Of a DNA stretch of 64,000 nucleotides, positions 18,556 to 28,017 are shown piece after piece. The first letter of the stretch is position 1. Each line of letters opens with the position of its first letter. The notes beneath the pieces are model-generated. The model was not told the origin of the DNA. It saw nothing but the letters and a program-made list of their open reading frames with translations, and made no database searches. A program made the translations under genes and the position numbers. The stretch comes from Pseudomonadota bacterium (GTDB lineage: Bacteria; Pseudomonadota; Gammaproteobacteria; Xanthomonadales; Ahniellaceae): NCBI GenBank assembly GCA_022843465.1, contig JALHNO010000010.1:19035-83034 (forward strand), in the 5' to 3' direction.

Positions 18556-19368
18556 TTGACAGAGATTATCGTTGTAACGTCCGGCAAGGGCGGCGTTGGC
18601 AAGACCACCACCAGTGCCAGCCTCGCGGTCGGCCTGGCCAAACGTGGCCGCAAGGTCGCAGTGATCGACTTCGACGTTGGTCTGCGCAATCTCGATCTGA
18701 TCATGGGCTGCGAGCGTCGCGTGGTCTATGACTTCGTCAACGTCATCCAGAACGAATGCACGATCAAGCAGGCCCTGATCAAGGACAAGCGCTACGAGAA
18801 CCTGTTTGTGCTGGCTGCCTCGCAGACCCGCGACAAGGATGCGCTGACCAGGGAGGGCGTCGAGCGCGTGCTGGACGAGCTGCGCGAGGCCGACTTCGAC
18901 TACGTGGTCTGCGACTCGCCAGCCGGTATCGAGAAGGGCGCCTTCCTGGCGATGTACTTCGCTGATCGCGCGATCGTGGTGGTCAATCCCGAAGTGTCCT
19001 CGGTGCGCGATTCCGATCGCATCCTCGGTCTGCTCGCCAGCAAGACCCGTCACGCCGAGGTCGGCACGCGGCGCGTCGAACAGCATCTGCTGCTGACCCG
19101 CTACAACCCCGAGCGCGTCGCCCGCGGCGACATGATGAGCATCGCCGACGTCGAAGAGATTCTCGGTCTCGAGATCCTCGGCGTAGTGCCGGAATCCGAA
19201 AGCGTGCTGGCCGGTTCCAATGCCGGCACCCCGGTCATCCTCGACAACGAGTCTCCTGCCGGTCAGGCCTACGACGATGCCGTCGGACGTCTGCTCGGCG
19301 ACAGCCTGCCGATGCGCTTCACCGAGGCGCAGAAGAAGGGCTTCCTGTCGCGACTGTTTGGAGCCTGA
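18556..19368 (+). CDS. minD: Septum site-determining ATPase MinD, TTG start
   Basis: A 270-residue ParA-type ATPase that recruits MinC to the membrane. The deviant Walker A is GKGGVGKTT; switch motifs [14 protein letters not shown] and [12 protein letters not shown] are present, and the C-terminal amphipathic membrane-targeting helix is [11 protein letters not shown] place the start at the TTG at 18556, because GGAG at 18543-18546 is nine bases upstream and the product then begins [16 protein letters not shown] as in other MinD proteins. An upstream in-frame TTG at 18541 overlaps that binding site and would add five residues. It lies between minC and minE. Confidence 0.96.
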   Translation: MTEIIVVTSGKGGVGKTTTSASLAVGLAKRGRKVAVIDFDVGLRNLDLIMGCERRVVYDFVNVIQNECTIKQALIKDKRYENLFVLAASQTRDKDALTREGVERVLDELREADFDYVVCDSPAGIEKGAFLAMYFADRAIVVVNPEVSSVRDSDRILGLLASKTRHAEVGTRRVEQHLLLTRYNPERVARGDMMSIADVEEILGLEILGVVPESESVLAGSNAGTPVILDNESPAGQAYDDAVGRLLGDSLPMRFTEAQKKGFLSRLFGA

Positions 19369-19370
19369 GC

Positions 19371-19631
19371 ATGGGTATCTTCGATTTCCTCAAGCCGCGC
19401 GCGCCCAATACCGCCTCAGTCGCCAAGGAGCGCCTGCGCATCATCGTCGCGCAGGAACGCGCCCAGCGTGGCGCACCGGATTATCTGCCGACGCTGCGCC
19501 GCGAAATCCTCGAAGTGCTGAAGAAGTACGTCAACGTCGATCCGGATGCGATCCAGGTCAAGGTCAGCCACGAGGGTGGCCATGAGCTGCTCGAACTGTC
19601 GGTGGCCCTGCCAGAAAAACCAGCAAGCTGA
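19371..19631 (+). CDS. minE: Cell division topological specificity factor MinE
   Basis: An 86-residue protein. It starts with the membrane-targeting MGIFDFLK, has the MinD-binding region [15 protein letters not shown] and the dimerisation domain with [13 protein letters not shown]. It sits 2 bp after the minD stop. With MinD it drives the oscillation that keeps MinC away from midcell. Confidence 0.97.
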   Translation: MGIFDFLKPRAPNTASVAKERLRIIVAQERAQRGAPDYLPTLRREILEVLKKYVNVDPDAIQVKVSHEGGHELLELSVALPEKPAS

Positions 19632-19795
19632 GGCATCGCCACCCGCTGGGCTCGTGCTGCTGCAGCACCGTGCCGACGCCAGGGCGATCGCCCACGCGCG
19701 ATCCTTCCGTCATTCAATCCGTACGCCGGCTCGACCCGCCATCAAGTGAGCTGCGCGCCCGCCCGGCAGCGTGCCCAGTAACCCTTGGGACACCG

Positions 19796-21361
19796 CTACT
19801 GCTCGAAGCCATTGCCGAATATCGTGTCGCCCATGCCGAGGCTCCGGCTCGCCTCGGCGGTATTGCCGTAGGCGCCGAGATTGATGCGGCCGCCATTGGG
19901 TTGTGACTCCAGCGAATGATCCGAGGCCGGATCGCCGGCATCGATCGCCGGACTTGTGGCAGCGTCGTTTACCCAGCCGCCGGGCGTGTAGCGGCCATGC
20001 ATCGAGCGCAGGTGGTAGTCGCTCGGCGCGGCGGCAAACAGCGGATTGGCGAACAGGTTGCCGGTGCCGCTCTCGCTGGTGATCGAATAGCTGATGGTGT
20101 AACTGCCGCCGGTCAGCGTGGCGAACGCGCTGCCGGTGTTGTTCCAGAAGATCGCGTTGCGGATCGCGATCACCGAGCTGTCCTCGATCAGCACCACGGC
20201 GCCGGGATCGGCGCCGGGGCAGAGATTGTCGGCGATGGTGAGGTTCTCGATCGTCACCAGCGAGGGCCCGCCGGGCCCGCCATCGACATACAGCACCGAG
20301 GCCAGGCGGTTGTCGATGGGACACTGGTTGCCGACGACCAGATTGTTCTTCATCGTGCCGACGGCGCCCTCGTCCCAGAACACCGCGGTACCCTCGCTGG
20401 GCGCGTAGTTGTCGCTGATCAGATTGCCCTCGAGATCAGCGCCAGCTGCGGCAACAAGGACCCCGCCGCCCCAGCCATAGCCGACAGTGGCGCCAATGGC
20501 ATTGCCGCGGATCACATTGCCGCGCACACTGGTGGAACCGGTGGAAATATAGAGGCCGCCGCCATGGTCGCTGTGGCCGATGTTGTCGCTGATCAGATTG
20601 CGCAGCAGGCTGGCCTGGCGGCCGCTGACATTGATGCCGGCGCCCCTGCCGGCCAGATTGCCGAGCACGCGGTTGTGCTCGATGCGCATCGTCCCGGTGG
20701 CGCCGCCGAAGTTCTGCGTGTGGGCATGGATGCCGCCGCCGCGGGTGTCGGCCTGGGTATGGTCGGCGGTACGGTTGTCATGCACATGATTGTGCGAGAC
20801 GACCAGGGTGCCATTGCCATCCTGCACCGCGTAGATGCCACCGCCATAGCCGTAGCCATCCTTGAACGAGGTGCCGAGCCCGACGCCGCCGGTGACCTCG
20901 AAGCCATCGAAGGTGGTCGTCTGCGCGGAATCCACATGCAGTTGCACGCCCGGATTGAGCTGTCCGCCATTGATGACCGCCACATGCAGACCGGCCGCGC
21001 GCAGCGTGAAGCCGGAATTGAAACCGCCGAGCAGGGTCAAGTGCTTGCTGCTCGGATTGTTGAAGGCGCCGAGCGCAACGTTCTCGGCATAGTTGCCGGC
21101 TGCGACCTGCACGATGTCGCCGGCCTTGGCGGCAGCAATCGCGGCATTGATCGAGGTCAGCGGTGCTGCCGCGCTGCCGTTGCCGCCACCAGCAGCACCG
21201 GCACGGACGCAGATCACCGCCGGCAGGCTCGGCTGGATGCCGGTGCACGCATGCATCTGGCCATTGTCATCGCCATCCGGGCCAGCGCCCACCACAGCCA
21301 GACAGGGCAGAGAAAGCATCAGGACGGCGAGCATGGCGGGCAAGCGTATCGTGCAGAGCAT
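19796..21361 (-). CDS. Secreted right-handed beta-helix protein with C-terminal IFGNGFEQ tail
   Basis: A 521-residue exported protein. The signal peptide is residues 1-25 (AVLMLSLPCLAVVGA). Residues 55-110 resemble the usual opening of pectate-lyase-like beta-helix proteins (APLTSINAAIAAAKAGDIVQVAAGNY). Many short repeats such as NVIRGNAIG, NLISDN, NHVHDN and GGGI follow to about 450. It ends with NLGAYGNTAE, common in these proteins, and then GDTIFGNGFEQ, which matches the C-terminal motif of four other proteins in the window. No catalytic residues can be assigned, so it may bind or cleave a polysaccharide, or act as an adhesin. It is convergent with minE. Confidence 0.85.
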   Translation of the reverse strand: MLCTIRLPAMLAVLMLSLPCLAVVGAGPDGDDNGQMHACTGIQPSLPAVICVRAGAAGGGNGSAAAPLTSINAAIAAAKAGDIVQVAAGNYAENVALGAFNNPSSKHLTLLGGFNSGFTLRAAGLHVAVINGGQLNPGVQLHVDSAQTTTFDGFEVTGGVGLGTSFKDGYGYGGGIYAVQDGNGTLVVSHNHVHDNRTADHTQADTRGGGIHAHTQNFGGATGTMRIEHNRVLGNLAGRGAGINVSGRQASLLRNLISDNIGHSDHGGGLYISTGSTSVRGNVIRGNAIGATVGYGWGGGVLVAAAGADLEGNLISDNYAPSEGTAVFWDEGAVGTMKNNLVVGNQCPIDNRLASVLYVDGGPGGPSLVTIENLTIADNLCPGADPGAVVLIEDSSVIAIRNAIFWNNTGSAFATLTGGSYTISYSITSESGTGNLFANPLFAAAPSDYHLRSMHGRYTPGGWVNDAATSPAIDAGDPASDHSLESQPNGGRINLGAYGNTAEASRSLGMGDTIFGNGFEQ

Positions 21362-21669
21362 TTAATGACTCCCAATTCAATCGTCCTGTCGATGCGACCA
21401 CCGGGTCGTCTCCGGAATCCCGGAACAGCGCATTTCACTCCACAGGCAACGGTGTGGACTGCAATCAGGGGCCATGCGGTCCGCTGACGTCCTGGTGGCA
21501 AGGCGTCGCTGCAGGCCGCATCCTGCCCAATGACCGAAGTAACAGGAGTTGGTGCGGATTCCGGACAGCTGAGTCGCCTGTCAGCAGCCGCGGTGGAGAC
21601 TGGCACTCGGGCGGATCAGGCGGCACGGGTGGCAGTGCGCGCCAACTCAGCCGGGACGACGGCTATCGC
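21362..21669. other. Intergenic region without recognisable features
   Basis: About 300 bp between the beta-helix gene and the end of the Cys-motif gene, both on the minus strand. No REP, hairpin terminator or coding similarity is seen. It must hold the promoter of the beta-helix gene. Confidence 0.6.
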
Positions 21670-22413
21670 TCAGGAATCGATCAGCAGATTTGCATTCAAA
21701 CTACCGGCCTTCACACAGGCACGCAGGAAGGCCTTGAACTGACTGATGCCCTTGCTGGCAACGACATCGGAATGGTCGGTCCTGAGATTGAGCAGATGCG
21801 TGTACAGGCGCGCCTGCTCGGCCCCGATATGGCCGCCGAACATCAGCATGTGCATGATCTGGCTGGAGTTGATCCGTTTGCTCGAAAACAGTCCTTTCCA
21901 GATACGTTCCGATGCTGTGCTCGACGCGAAGATCTCAGGGCGGTTGCGCAGGCTGTCAGTCGGCGCGCCATCGATCTTGAGGTCGTCGATCATGCGAAAC
22001 AGCATCACCAGTCCGGGGTCTTTCGCATTCGCCGGCAGCCGCGCCAGCAACCAGTCCTCGGTCGCCTGCTCGATCGGATAATTCACCTTGCCGTAGCAGC
22101 CGAACGGCTGGCCGCCGACATTGGCGGGGCAGTGCTTGCAGTACTGCTCAAGATTCTTCAGCGGCGCCGTCGCCGACAGCAGCGCCGCAATCGGTACCGC
22201 TGCCTCCTGGCTGACGCCCTCCGGCGACCGCACCGCGATGGTGACCTGGCGCTCCCTGATCAGCGTCTCGACATCGACCGTGGGCTCGGCCTCGCGGAAC
22301 ACATTGATCGCAAACATCGCCGTATTGCGATGCTTGATCATCGACTGCAACTGCATTTCCGGCAGCTGCCTGCGGACTTCACAGGGCAGCTGGATGGTGT
22401 ACTCGAGCGACAT
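21670..22413 (-). CDS. Conserved-looking protein of unknown function with a C-x2-C-x9-C cluster
   Basis: A 247-residue soluble protein without signal peptide or membrane segments. Near residues 92-108 it has CKHCPANVGGQPFGCYG followed by VNYPI, a compact Cys/His cluster that could bind zinc or another metal. A C-terminal part with ASKGISQFKAFLRACVKAGS looks helical. I recall similar CPAN-FGC-G-YPI blocks in uncharacterised proteins but no function. The clear amino-acid patterning and ATG start argue that it is real. It is divergent from the secreted protein at 22697. Confidence 0.7.
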   Translation of the reverse strand: MSLEYTIQLPCEVRRQLPEMQLQSMIKHRNTAMFAINVFREAEPTVDVETLIRERQVTIAVRSPEGVSQEAAVPIAALLSATAPLKNLEQYCKHCPANVGGQPFGCYGKVNYPIEQATEDWLLARLPANAKDPGLVMLFRMIDDLKIDGAPTDSLRNRPEIFASSTASERIWKGLFSSKRINSSQIMHMLMFGGHIGAEQARLYTHLLNLRTDHSDVVASKGISQFKAFLRACVKAGSLNANLLIDS

Positions 22414-22696
22414 CGGGGCTCCTCTTGACGACTGCGAAGACGTGGCCGCCGCAGATTGGCGCGGCGGTCAAAACCGCCATTGTAGCGCCGGCGGCGGACT
22501 TGGGCGCCGCAGCGATCGGTCTGCCGGGGCGCTGCATCGGGCCAGGACACGCGCCAATCGCCGAAATCGCTACTGACTGGCGATTTGGCGGATTTCGCCA
22601 TAAGCTGTGCGAAACCGCCACTGCTGAAAGGCGGGGGAAGGGCGCAGTCTATGCACACCGGACAAGGGTCCGGTCTAGACCTCAAAGGAGTTCGCC

Positions 22697-23125
22697 ATGA
22701 AAACCCAGGTTCGTTCGATACTGTTCGGCCTGATCGCCCTGGCCGGTGCGGCCACGGCGGAAACCGCCTTCATCGATGGCCGCAGCCCGGTGTATACCGC
22801 TGGCCAGTACGGCGCGATGCTCGATCAATCCACCCAGCAGTGGCGGGTCAAGCCCCTGGTCGGGGAGCATCTGACCATTACCAACCGTGATCCCAGTTGC
22901 CTGAGCTCGGCCGTGCTGTCGCCCGGACTGTGGCTGATCGGCCGCGATCCGCAGGGCCGGCTCGAGCTGGTGGCTGCTTCAGATACCGCCCTGGCGCAGG
23001 ATGTTCCCGCGACTATTGCCTTGCGCAGTTGCGACGACCCGATCGAAGGCTTGACGGTGCGGGTGCCGCCAAGCGTGATGCAGGCGCTGACCCTGAACGT
23101 CGGCGCGGTGCTGATCGATGGCTAG
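22697..23125 (+). CDS. Small secreted protein, unknown function
   Basis: A 142-residue protein with a clear signal peptide (residues 1-21, ending AGAATAET) and a strong AAAGGAG ribosome site before the ATG. The mature part is beta-rich with two Cys (DPSC, LRSC) that may form a disulphide. No family is recognised. Its stop overlaps the start of the GlxA-type regulator by 8 bp, so the two are translationally coupled, an odd pairing of an exported protein with a transcription factor. Confidence 0.75.
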   Translation: MKTQVRSILFGLIALAGAATAETAFIDGRSPVYTAGQYGAMLDQSTQQWRVKPLVGEHLTITNRDPSCLSSAVLSPGLWLIGRDPQGRLELVAASDTALAQDVPATIALRSCDDPIEGLTVRVPPSVMQALTLNVGAVLIDG

Positions 23126-24152
23126 TCTGCAGGCCGCCGCAGGGGCCTTGCCGGCGCGCAAGCCCCTGCGCATGGGCATGCTGGCGGTGGATGGCTGCAT
23201 GCTGTCCAGCCTGGCAGGACCGATCGACGCGCTGCGGGTGGCGCAGATCCTGTCCAGCATTCGCTCGCCCGCGCTCGGCGTGCAGTTTGAGAGTGTCCTG
23301 ATCGGCGCACGCGGCGAAGCCAGCGTGCGCACCTCCGAAGGCCTGGTGCTGTCGGGCGTGAGCTCGCCCGACCGTCCCCTGGATATTGTGCTGGTGCCGG
23401 GACTGGGATTCGGCTCCACGCAAAAGCTCGATGACACCCTGCGCGCGCTGGCGCCCGAGGTCGAGTTGCTGCGTTCCCTGCACCTGCGTGGCGTCCGCCT
23501 GGCGGGCTGCTGCACCGGTACCTTCCTGTTGGCCAAGACCGGGCTGCTGGATGGTCGCCGGGCGACCACGGCCTGGTGGATGGCCCCGGCGTTCCGGCGC
23601 CACTTCCCACAGGTGCAACTGGAAGCAGATCAGATGGTGGTCGATGACGGCGATATCACCACCACCGGCGCTTCGACCGCGGTGTTCAGTCTGCTCAGTC
23701 GACTGATCGCCGAAACCGGGGGCGAGGATCTCGCCATGCAGACCAGCCGCATGCTGCTGGTTGATGCCGAGCGTCAGAGCCAGGCGCCGTACATCACCCA
23801 GGCATTGATCGAAAAGCCGCGCCATTCGCTGTCGGAGCGCGCGCAGCGCTTTCTCGATACGCAGCTGCATGCCGATATCAGCGTGTCGCAGCTGGCCGAT
23901 CATTGCGGGGTCAGCGAGCGCAGTCTGCTGCGCCATTTCAAGGAACACTATGGCCAGAGCCCGCTCGCCTATATCCAGCATCTGCGCGTCGAGCGTGCCA
24001 AGGCCCTGCTGGAGGCGACCCATCTGAGTTTTGAAGAAGTGGTCGAGCGCTGCGGCTACTCGGATGTGCCGAGCTTCCGCAAACTGTTCAAGCGCGAGAC
24101 CACATTGACGCCGGCCGATTACCGCGAACGCTTTCGCCTGCGCGCGCGTTGA
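23118..24152 (+). CDS. GlxA-type transcriptional regulator (DJ-1/PfpI domain plus AraC HTH)
   Basis: A 344-residue protein. Residues 15-200 form a class I glutamine amidotransferase-like (DJ-1/PfpI) domain with the nucleophile-elbow-like LAGCCTGTFLLA. Residues 235-335 form an AraC-type DNA-binding domain with two helix-turn-helix units (ISVSQLADHCGVSERSLLR and SFEEVVERCGYSDVPSFRKL). In this family the first domain senses a ligand and is usually not catalytic. It overlaps the secreted protein gene upstream by 8 bp. Its target genes cannot be told from the sequence; its own operon is a fair guess. Confidence 0.92.
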   Translation: MASLQAAAGALPARKPLRMGMLAVDGCMLSSLAGPIDALRVAQILSSIRSPALGVQFESVLIGARGEASVRTSEGLVLSGVSSPDRPLDIVLVPGLGFGSTQKLDDTLRALAPEVELLRSLHLRGVRLAGCCTGTFLLAKTGLLDGRRATTAWWMAPAFRRHFPQVQLEADQMVVDDGDITTTGASTAVFSLLSRLIAETGGEDLAMQTSRMLLVDAERQSQAPYITQALIEKPRHSLSERAQRFLDTQLHADISVSQLADHCGVSERSLLRHFKEHYGQSPLAYIQHLRVERAKALLEATHLSFEEVVERCGYSDVPSFRKLFKRETTLTPADYRERFRLRAR

Positions 24153-24209
24153 CCGCGGCGCGGGCGCGTGATTCCATGCAGCGCATCTCCTTCGGCGAGG
24201 CTCAGGCGC

Positions 24210-24653
24210 ATGCAGCAGTTGAACCTGGTTCGAATCGGTACGCTGGCCTGGGCCAGCGTCCTGCTGATCGCCTGTGGCCATCAATCGGTGCAGTCACCGG
24301 AGCTGGCCGAAACCCGGTGGCAGCTGATTGAAATCGACGGCGCGACGCCCGCGGTTGCCGAAGACAAGCGCCCCACCCTGATACTGAGTATCGGCGAGAG
24401 CCGGGCCAGCGGCAGTGGCGGCTGCAATCGCTATTCGGGCAGTTTCCGCCAGGGCAAGGGCAACGTTCAGTTCGGTCCGATGATGCAGACCAAGATCGGC
24501 TGTGGCGGCGCAATCAATCAGAGCGAACAACAGTTCCACGCCGGGCTGGCGCGCGTGGCCAGCCTGCGCCAGAACGCCGACCAGCTTGAGTTGCTGGACC
24601 AGGACGGCGCCCTCGTCATGCGCCTGCAGGCCACCGCCGCCGACGCGCCCTGA
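24210..24653 (+). CDS. META-domain (HslJ-like) lipoprotein
   Basis: A 147-residue protein. The signal peptide ends in a lipobox (LLIAC) at residues 16-20. The META domain follows, with ETRWQLIEIDG at its start and the typical GSGGCNRYSGSF and TKIGCG segments. HslJ-type proteins are outer-membrane or periplasmic and linked to stress or antibiotic resistance. The frame extends upstream to a GTG at 24168, but the ATG at 24210 gives a normal signal peptide. It ends 23 bp from the stop of the convergent maeB. Confidence 0.85.
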   Translation: MQQLNLVRIGTLAWASVLLIACGHQSVQSPELAETRWQLIEIDGATPAVAEDKRPTLILSIGESRASGSGGCNRYSGSFRQGKGNVQFGPMMQTKIGCGGAINQSEQQFHAGLARVASLRQNADQLELLDQDGALVMRLQATAADAP

Positions 24654-24676
24654 GCACAGCGGCGCGTCAGCTCAGC

Positions 24677-26965
24677 TCAGCTCTGACGTGCGGCGCGGAT
24701 CTGCGCCTCGACCGCCGCCAGCGCCGTCATGTTGACGATACGCCGCACCGTCGAAACCGGCGTCAGGATATGCACCGGCTTGTCGACGCCCATCAGGATC
24801 GGACCGATCGCGACACCCTCGGTCATCTGCCGGGTGATGTTGTAGGCGATATTGGCGGCATCGATGTTCGGACAGATGAACAGATTGGCGCGCCCACTCA
24901 GCAGCGAGTTGGGGAACAGCTTGTTGCGGATCTCTTCGTTCAGTGCGGCATCGGCGTGCATCTCGCCTTCGATCTCGATCCTCGGCTGCGCCGCCAGCAC
25001 CAGTTCGCGCACCCGCCGCAGCTTCAGCGCGCTCGGCGAATCGTGCGAGCCGAAATTGGAATGCGAGATCAGCGCGATCTTCGGCGTGATGCCGAACAGC
25101 TTGAGTCGATAGGCGGCCTGCAGGGTCGCCTCGGCGAGTTGCTCGGCGCTGGGATCGATCTGGACATGGGTATCGAGGAAGAAGAATACGCCCTTGTCGT
25201 TGGCGACCGCGGTCATTGCCGACGGCGAGCCGACACCCGGGTCGAGCGAAATCACATCGAGGATATGCCGCAACTTCTTGTGATAACGGCCGACGATGCC
25301 GCAGATCATCGCATCGGCTTCGCCGCGTTCGACCATCAGGGCCGCCACCACGGTGGAGCGTGAGCGCACCACCGCCTTGGCGCCGGCGGGCGTCACGCCG
25401 CGACGCTGCATGCACTGGTGGTAATGCTGCCAGTAGTCATTGAAACGGGGATCGTTGTCGATATTGGTCACATCGACATCGCGCTCCAGATTGAGCCGCA
25501 GGCCCATCCGTTCGATGCGGCGTTCGATGACTGCGGGGCGGCCGATCAGGACCGGACGCGCCAGCCCCTCATCGACGATGGTCTGCACCGCACGCAGCAC
25601 GGTTTCCTCCTCGCCCTCGGCAAACACCACGCGCTTGACATCGGCGCGGGCACGATCGAACACCGGCTTCATCAGCAGGCCGGTGCGGAACACGAACTGC
25701 ATCAGCTTCTCGCGATAGGCCGCGAGATCCGCGATAGGCCGGGTGGCAACCCCGGTCGCCATGGCTGCCTGTGCCACCGCCGGAGCGAGTTCTACGATCA
25801 GCCGCGGATCGAACGGCTGCGGAATCAGAAAATCCGGTCCGAACACCGAGGCTTGGCCGCCATAGGCCTGGGCCGCGACATCGGAAGCCTCACGCCGTGC
25901 CAGCGCCGCGATCGCGTGTACGCAGGCAAGCTTCATCGCCTCGTTGATCGAAGTCGCGCCGACATCGAGCGCGCCGCGGAAGATGTACGGGAAGCAGAGC
26001 GCGTTGTTGACCTGGTTCGGATAGTCCGAGCGGCCGGTCGCGATGATGCAGTCGGGCCGCGCCTCGCGCGCCAGTTCGGGCAGGATCTCCGGTGTCGGAT
26101 TGGCCAGCGCCAGGATCACCGGACGCGAGCCCATGGTCTTGACCATTTCCGGCTTCAACACGCCGCCGGCGGAAAGCCCGAGAAAGACATCGGCACCGGC
26201 GACGATCTCGGCCAGCGTACGCTTGTCGGTGGCGCGGGCGTAGCGCGCCTTGTCGGCATCCATGTCCTCGACGCGGCCCTCATAGACGACACCGCAGCGA
26301 TCGACCACGAGAATGTTCTCGCGGCGCATGCCGAGCGCCACCAGCATGTCCAGACAGGCGAGGCCCGCCGCGCCAGCGCCGGAGGCGGCCAGCTGAACCT
26401 CGTCGATTTTCTTGCCGACCACGTGCAGGGCATTGATCACGGCAGCGCCGACGATGATCGCTGTGCCGTGCTGGTCGTCGTGGAAGACCGGAATCTTCAC
26501 GCGTTCGCGCAGCTTCTTCTCGACATAGAAGCACTCGGGTGCCTTGATGTCTTCCAGGTTCATGCCGCCGAAGGTCGGCTCCAGCGAGGCGATGATGTCG
26601 ACCAGCTTGTCGGGGTCGCGTTCGTTGATCTCGATGTCAAAGACATCGATGCCGGCAAACTTCTGGAACAGCACACCCTTGCCTTCCATGACGGGCTTGG
26701 CCGCCAGCGGGCCGATGGCGCCGAGACCGAGCACGGCAGTGCCATTGCTGATCACGGCCACCAGATTGCCGCGTGCGGTGTACTCGGACACCGTCGCGGG
26801 ATCGCGCACGATTTCCTCGCAGGCCGCCGCCACGCCGGGTGAATAGGCCAGCGACAGGTCCTTGCTGGTGACCAGGGACTTGGTTGGCTGCACCTTGATC
26901 TTGCCCGGCGGATATTGCCGGTGGTACTCGAGTGCCTGGGCTTTGAGATCTTCGGAGTTCGACAT
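24677..26965 (-). CDS. maeB: NADP-dependent malic enzyme with phosphotransacetylase-like domain
   Basis: A 762-residue fusion, the normal MaeB length. Residues 1-420 form the malic enzyme part ([46 protein letters not shown] for the nucleotide fold). Residues 430-755 form the phosphotransacetylase-like domain ([39 protein letters not shown]). It decarboxylates malate to pyruvate with NADPH formation; in MaeB the second domain is regulatory and binds acetyl-CoA. The reading frame is intact. Together with icd at 51.5 kb it represents NADPH supply in this region. Confidence 0.96.
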   Translation of the reverse strand: MSNSEDLKAQALEYHRQYPPGKIKVQPTKSLVTSKDLSLAYSPGVAAACEEIVRDPATVSEYTARGNLVAVISNGTAVLGLGAIGPLAAKPVMEGKGVLFQKFAGIDVFDIEINERDPDKLVDIIASLEPTFGGMNLEDIKAPECFYVEKKLRERVKIPVFHDDQHGTAIIVGAAVINALHVVGKKIDEVQLAASGAGAAGLACLDMLVALGMRRENILVVDRCGVVYEGRVEDMDADKARYARATDKRTLAEIVAGADVFLGLSAGGVLKPEMVKTMGSRPVILALANPTPEILPELAREARPDCIIATGRSDYPNQVNNALCFPYIFRGALDVGATSINEAMKLACVHAIAALARREASDVAAQAYGGQASVFGPDFLIPQPFDPRLIVELAPAVAQAAMATGVATRPIADLAAYREKLMQFVFRTGLLMKPVFDRARADVKRVVFAEGEEETVLRAVQTIVDEGLARPVLIGRPAVIERRIERMGLRLNLERDVDVTNIDNDPRFNDYWQHYHQCMQRRGVTPAGAKAVVRSRSTVVAALMVERGEADAMICGIVGRYHKKLRHILDVISLDPGVGSPSAMTAVANDKGVFFFLDTHVQIDPSAEQLAEATLQAAYRLKLFGITPKIALISHSNFGSHDSPSALKLRRVRELVLAAQPRIEIEGEMHADAALNEEIRNKLFPNSLLSGRANLFICPNIDAANIAYNITRQMTEGVAIGPILMGVDKPVHILTPVSTVRRIVNMTALAAVEAQIRAARQS

Positions 26966-27178
26966 GAGGGGGTCGCGGCCTTGCGCGGCATGCTGCAGGA
27001 AAGAGCGCTGGAATATAACATGTGCCCCCTTCCAGACCGGTCGGAGGAGTCGACTGGCGCGTCCTGGCGGGTCACAGGGGCTGGGTTCCGGCGGATTGGC
27101 CGTGGCGGCGTGCCGCCCGCGTTGCGATCCGGGCCGGGCGCGTGGGCGAAGGCGAAGGGAACCCGGGATCGACGGAGC

Positions 27179-27952
27179 ATGTCAGTGCAGGTGAGTCCCC
27201 AGTGGATTGCGATGCCGCATCGCCCGCCCAGCGCGCGCCGGGATGGCCGCCGGCTGTGCATCATCGTGCCGTACCGTGATCGCGCCGAGCATCTGAAGGT
27301 GCTGCTGACGGCGTTCGAGTCCTGCTTCCTGCGCGCGGAGGCAGGCATCGACCAGCAGCTGCCGCGCATCTTCATTGTGGAACAGTCCGGCAGCGGACCA
27401 TTCAACCGCGGCAAGCTGTGCAACGTCGGTTTTGATCTGAATCGGCGACTGTGCGATTACGTCTGCTTTCATGATGTCGATTTCGTACCAGCCGATGCCG
27501 ATTACAGCTTCCCCTTGCTGCCCGCCCGAGTCTGCAGCGAGGGTTCCCGGCATCGCGAGGATCTGCGCTTCGCCTTTGGTGGCGTGGTGGCGTTCTCGGT
27601 AGCGGATTTCGAGCGCGTCAACGGCTACAGCAATCAGTATTCCGGCTGGGGTTACGAGGATTCCGACCTGCTGCTGCGGGTGGTGCGCACCGGCATGCGG
27701 CTGGAGTCCCGGCCCGGTCGCTTCCTGTCGTTGCCGCATGCCCCTACCGAACGCGATCCGGATGGACTCGTTCGGCCCGAAACCCGCCGGAATCAGCAGC
27801 GTTTCCTGCAGCGGCTGACCGGCTCCGAGCCGTTCTGGGACGATGACGGCCTGCGCAGCCTGGTGTACACCGTCGAACGGCGCCAACGGCGCGCGCGCAA
27901 CGGTAGCGTCAGTCTCGACGTGCAGCATGTCGTGGTCCGCATCGACGACTGA
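27179..27952 (+). CDS. GT7-like galactosyltransferase (beta-1,4-galactosyltransferase fold)
   Basis: A 257-residue cytoplasmic enzyme. The N-terminal block [16 protein letters not shown], then [11 protein letters not shown], the metal-binding FHDVDFVP (DxD) and the acceptor-side block [19 protein letters not shown] with [15 protein letters not shown] match glycosyltransferase family 7, best known from animal beta-1,4-galactosyltransferases. It probably transfers a sugar to a surface glycan, but no other glycan genes lie nearby. I start at the ATG at 27179; an ATG at 27212 also keeps all motifs. The frame is open further upstream without a good start. It is divergent from maeB. Confidence 0.85.
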   Translation: MSVQVSPQWIAMPHRPPSARRDGRRLCIIVPYRDRAEHLKVLLTAFESCFLRAEAGIDQQLPRIFIVEQSGSGPFNRGKLCNVGFDLNRRLCDYVCFHDVDFVPADADYSFPLLPARVCSEGSRHREDLRFAFGGVVAFSVADFERVNGYSNQYSGWGYEDSDLLLRVVRTGMRLESRPGRFLSLPHAPTERDPDGLVRPETRRNQQRFLQRLTGSEPFWDDDGLRSLVYTVERRQRRARNGSVSLDVQHVVVRIDD

Positions 27953-28017
27953 ATCAAGGCGCGGAATCCGCTGGCGCGACCGTACAATGGGTGTTCCTCC
28001 ACACCGGGCCCCGCGCA

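Noticed and set aside
24220..24240. T-loop-like GGTTCGAATC, possible tRNA
   Set aside because: No acceptor stem or anticodon arm can be drawn around it; it lies in the signal-peptide region of the META lipoprotein gene.
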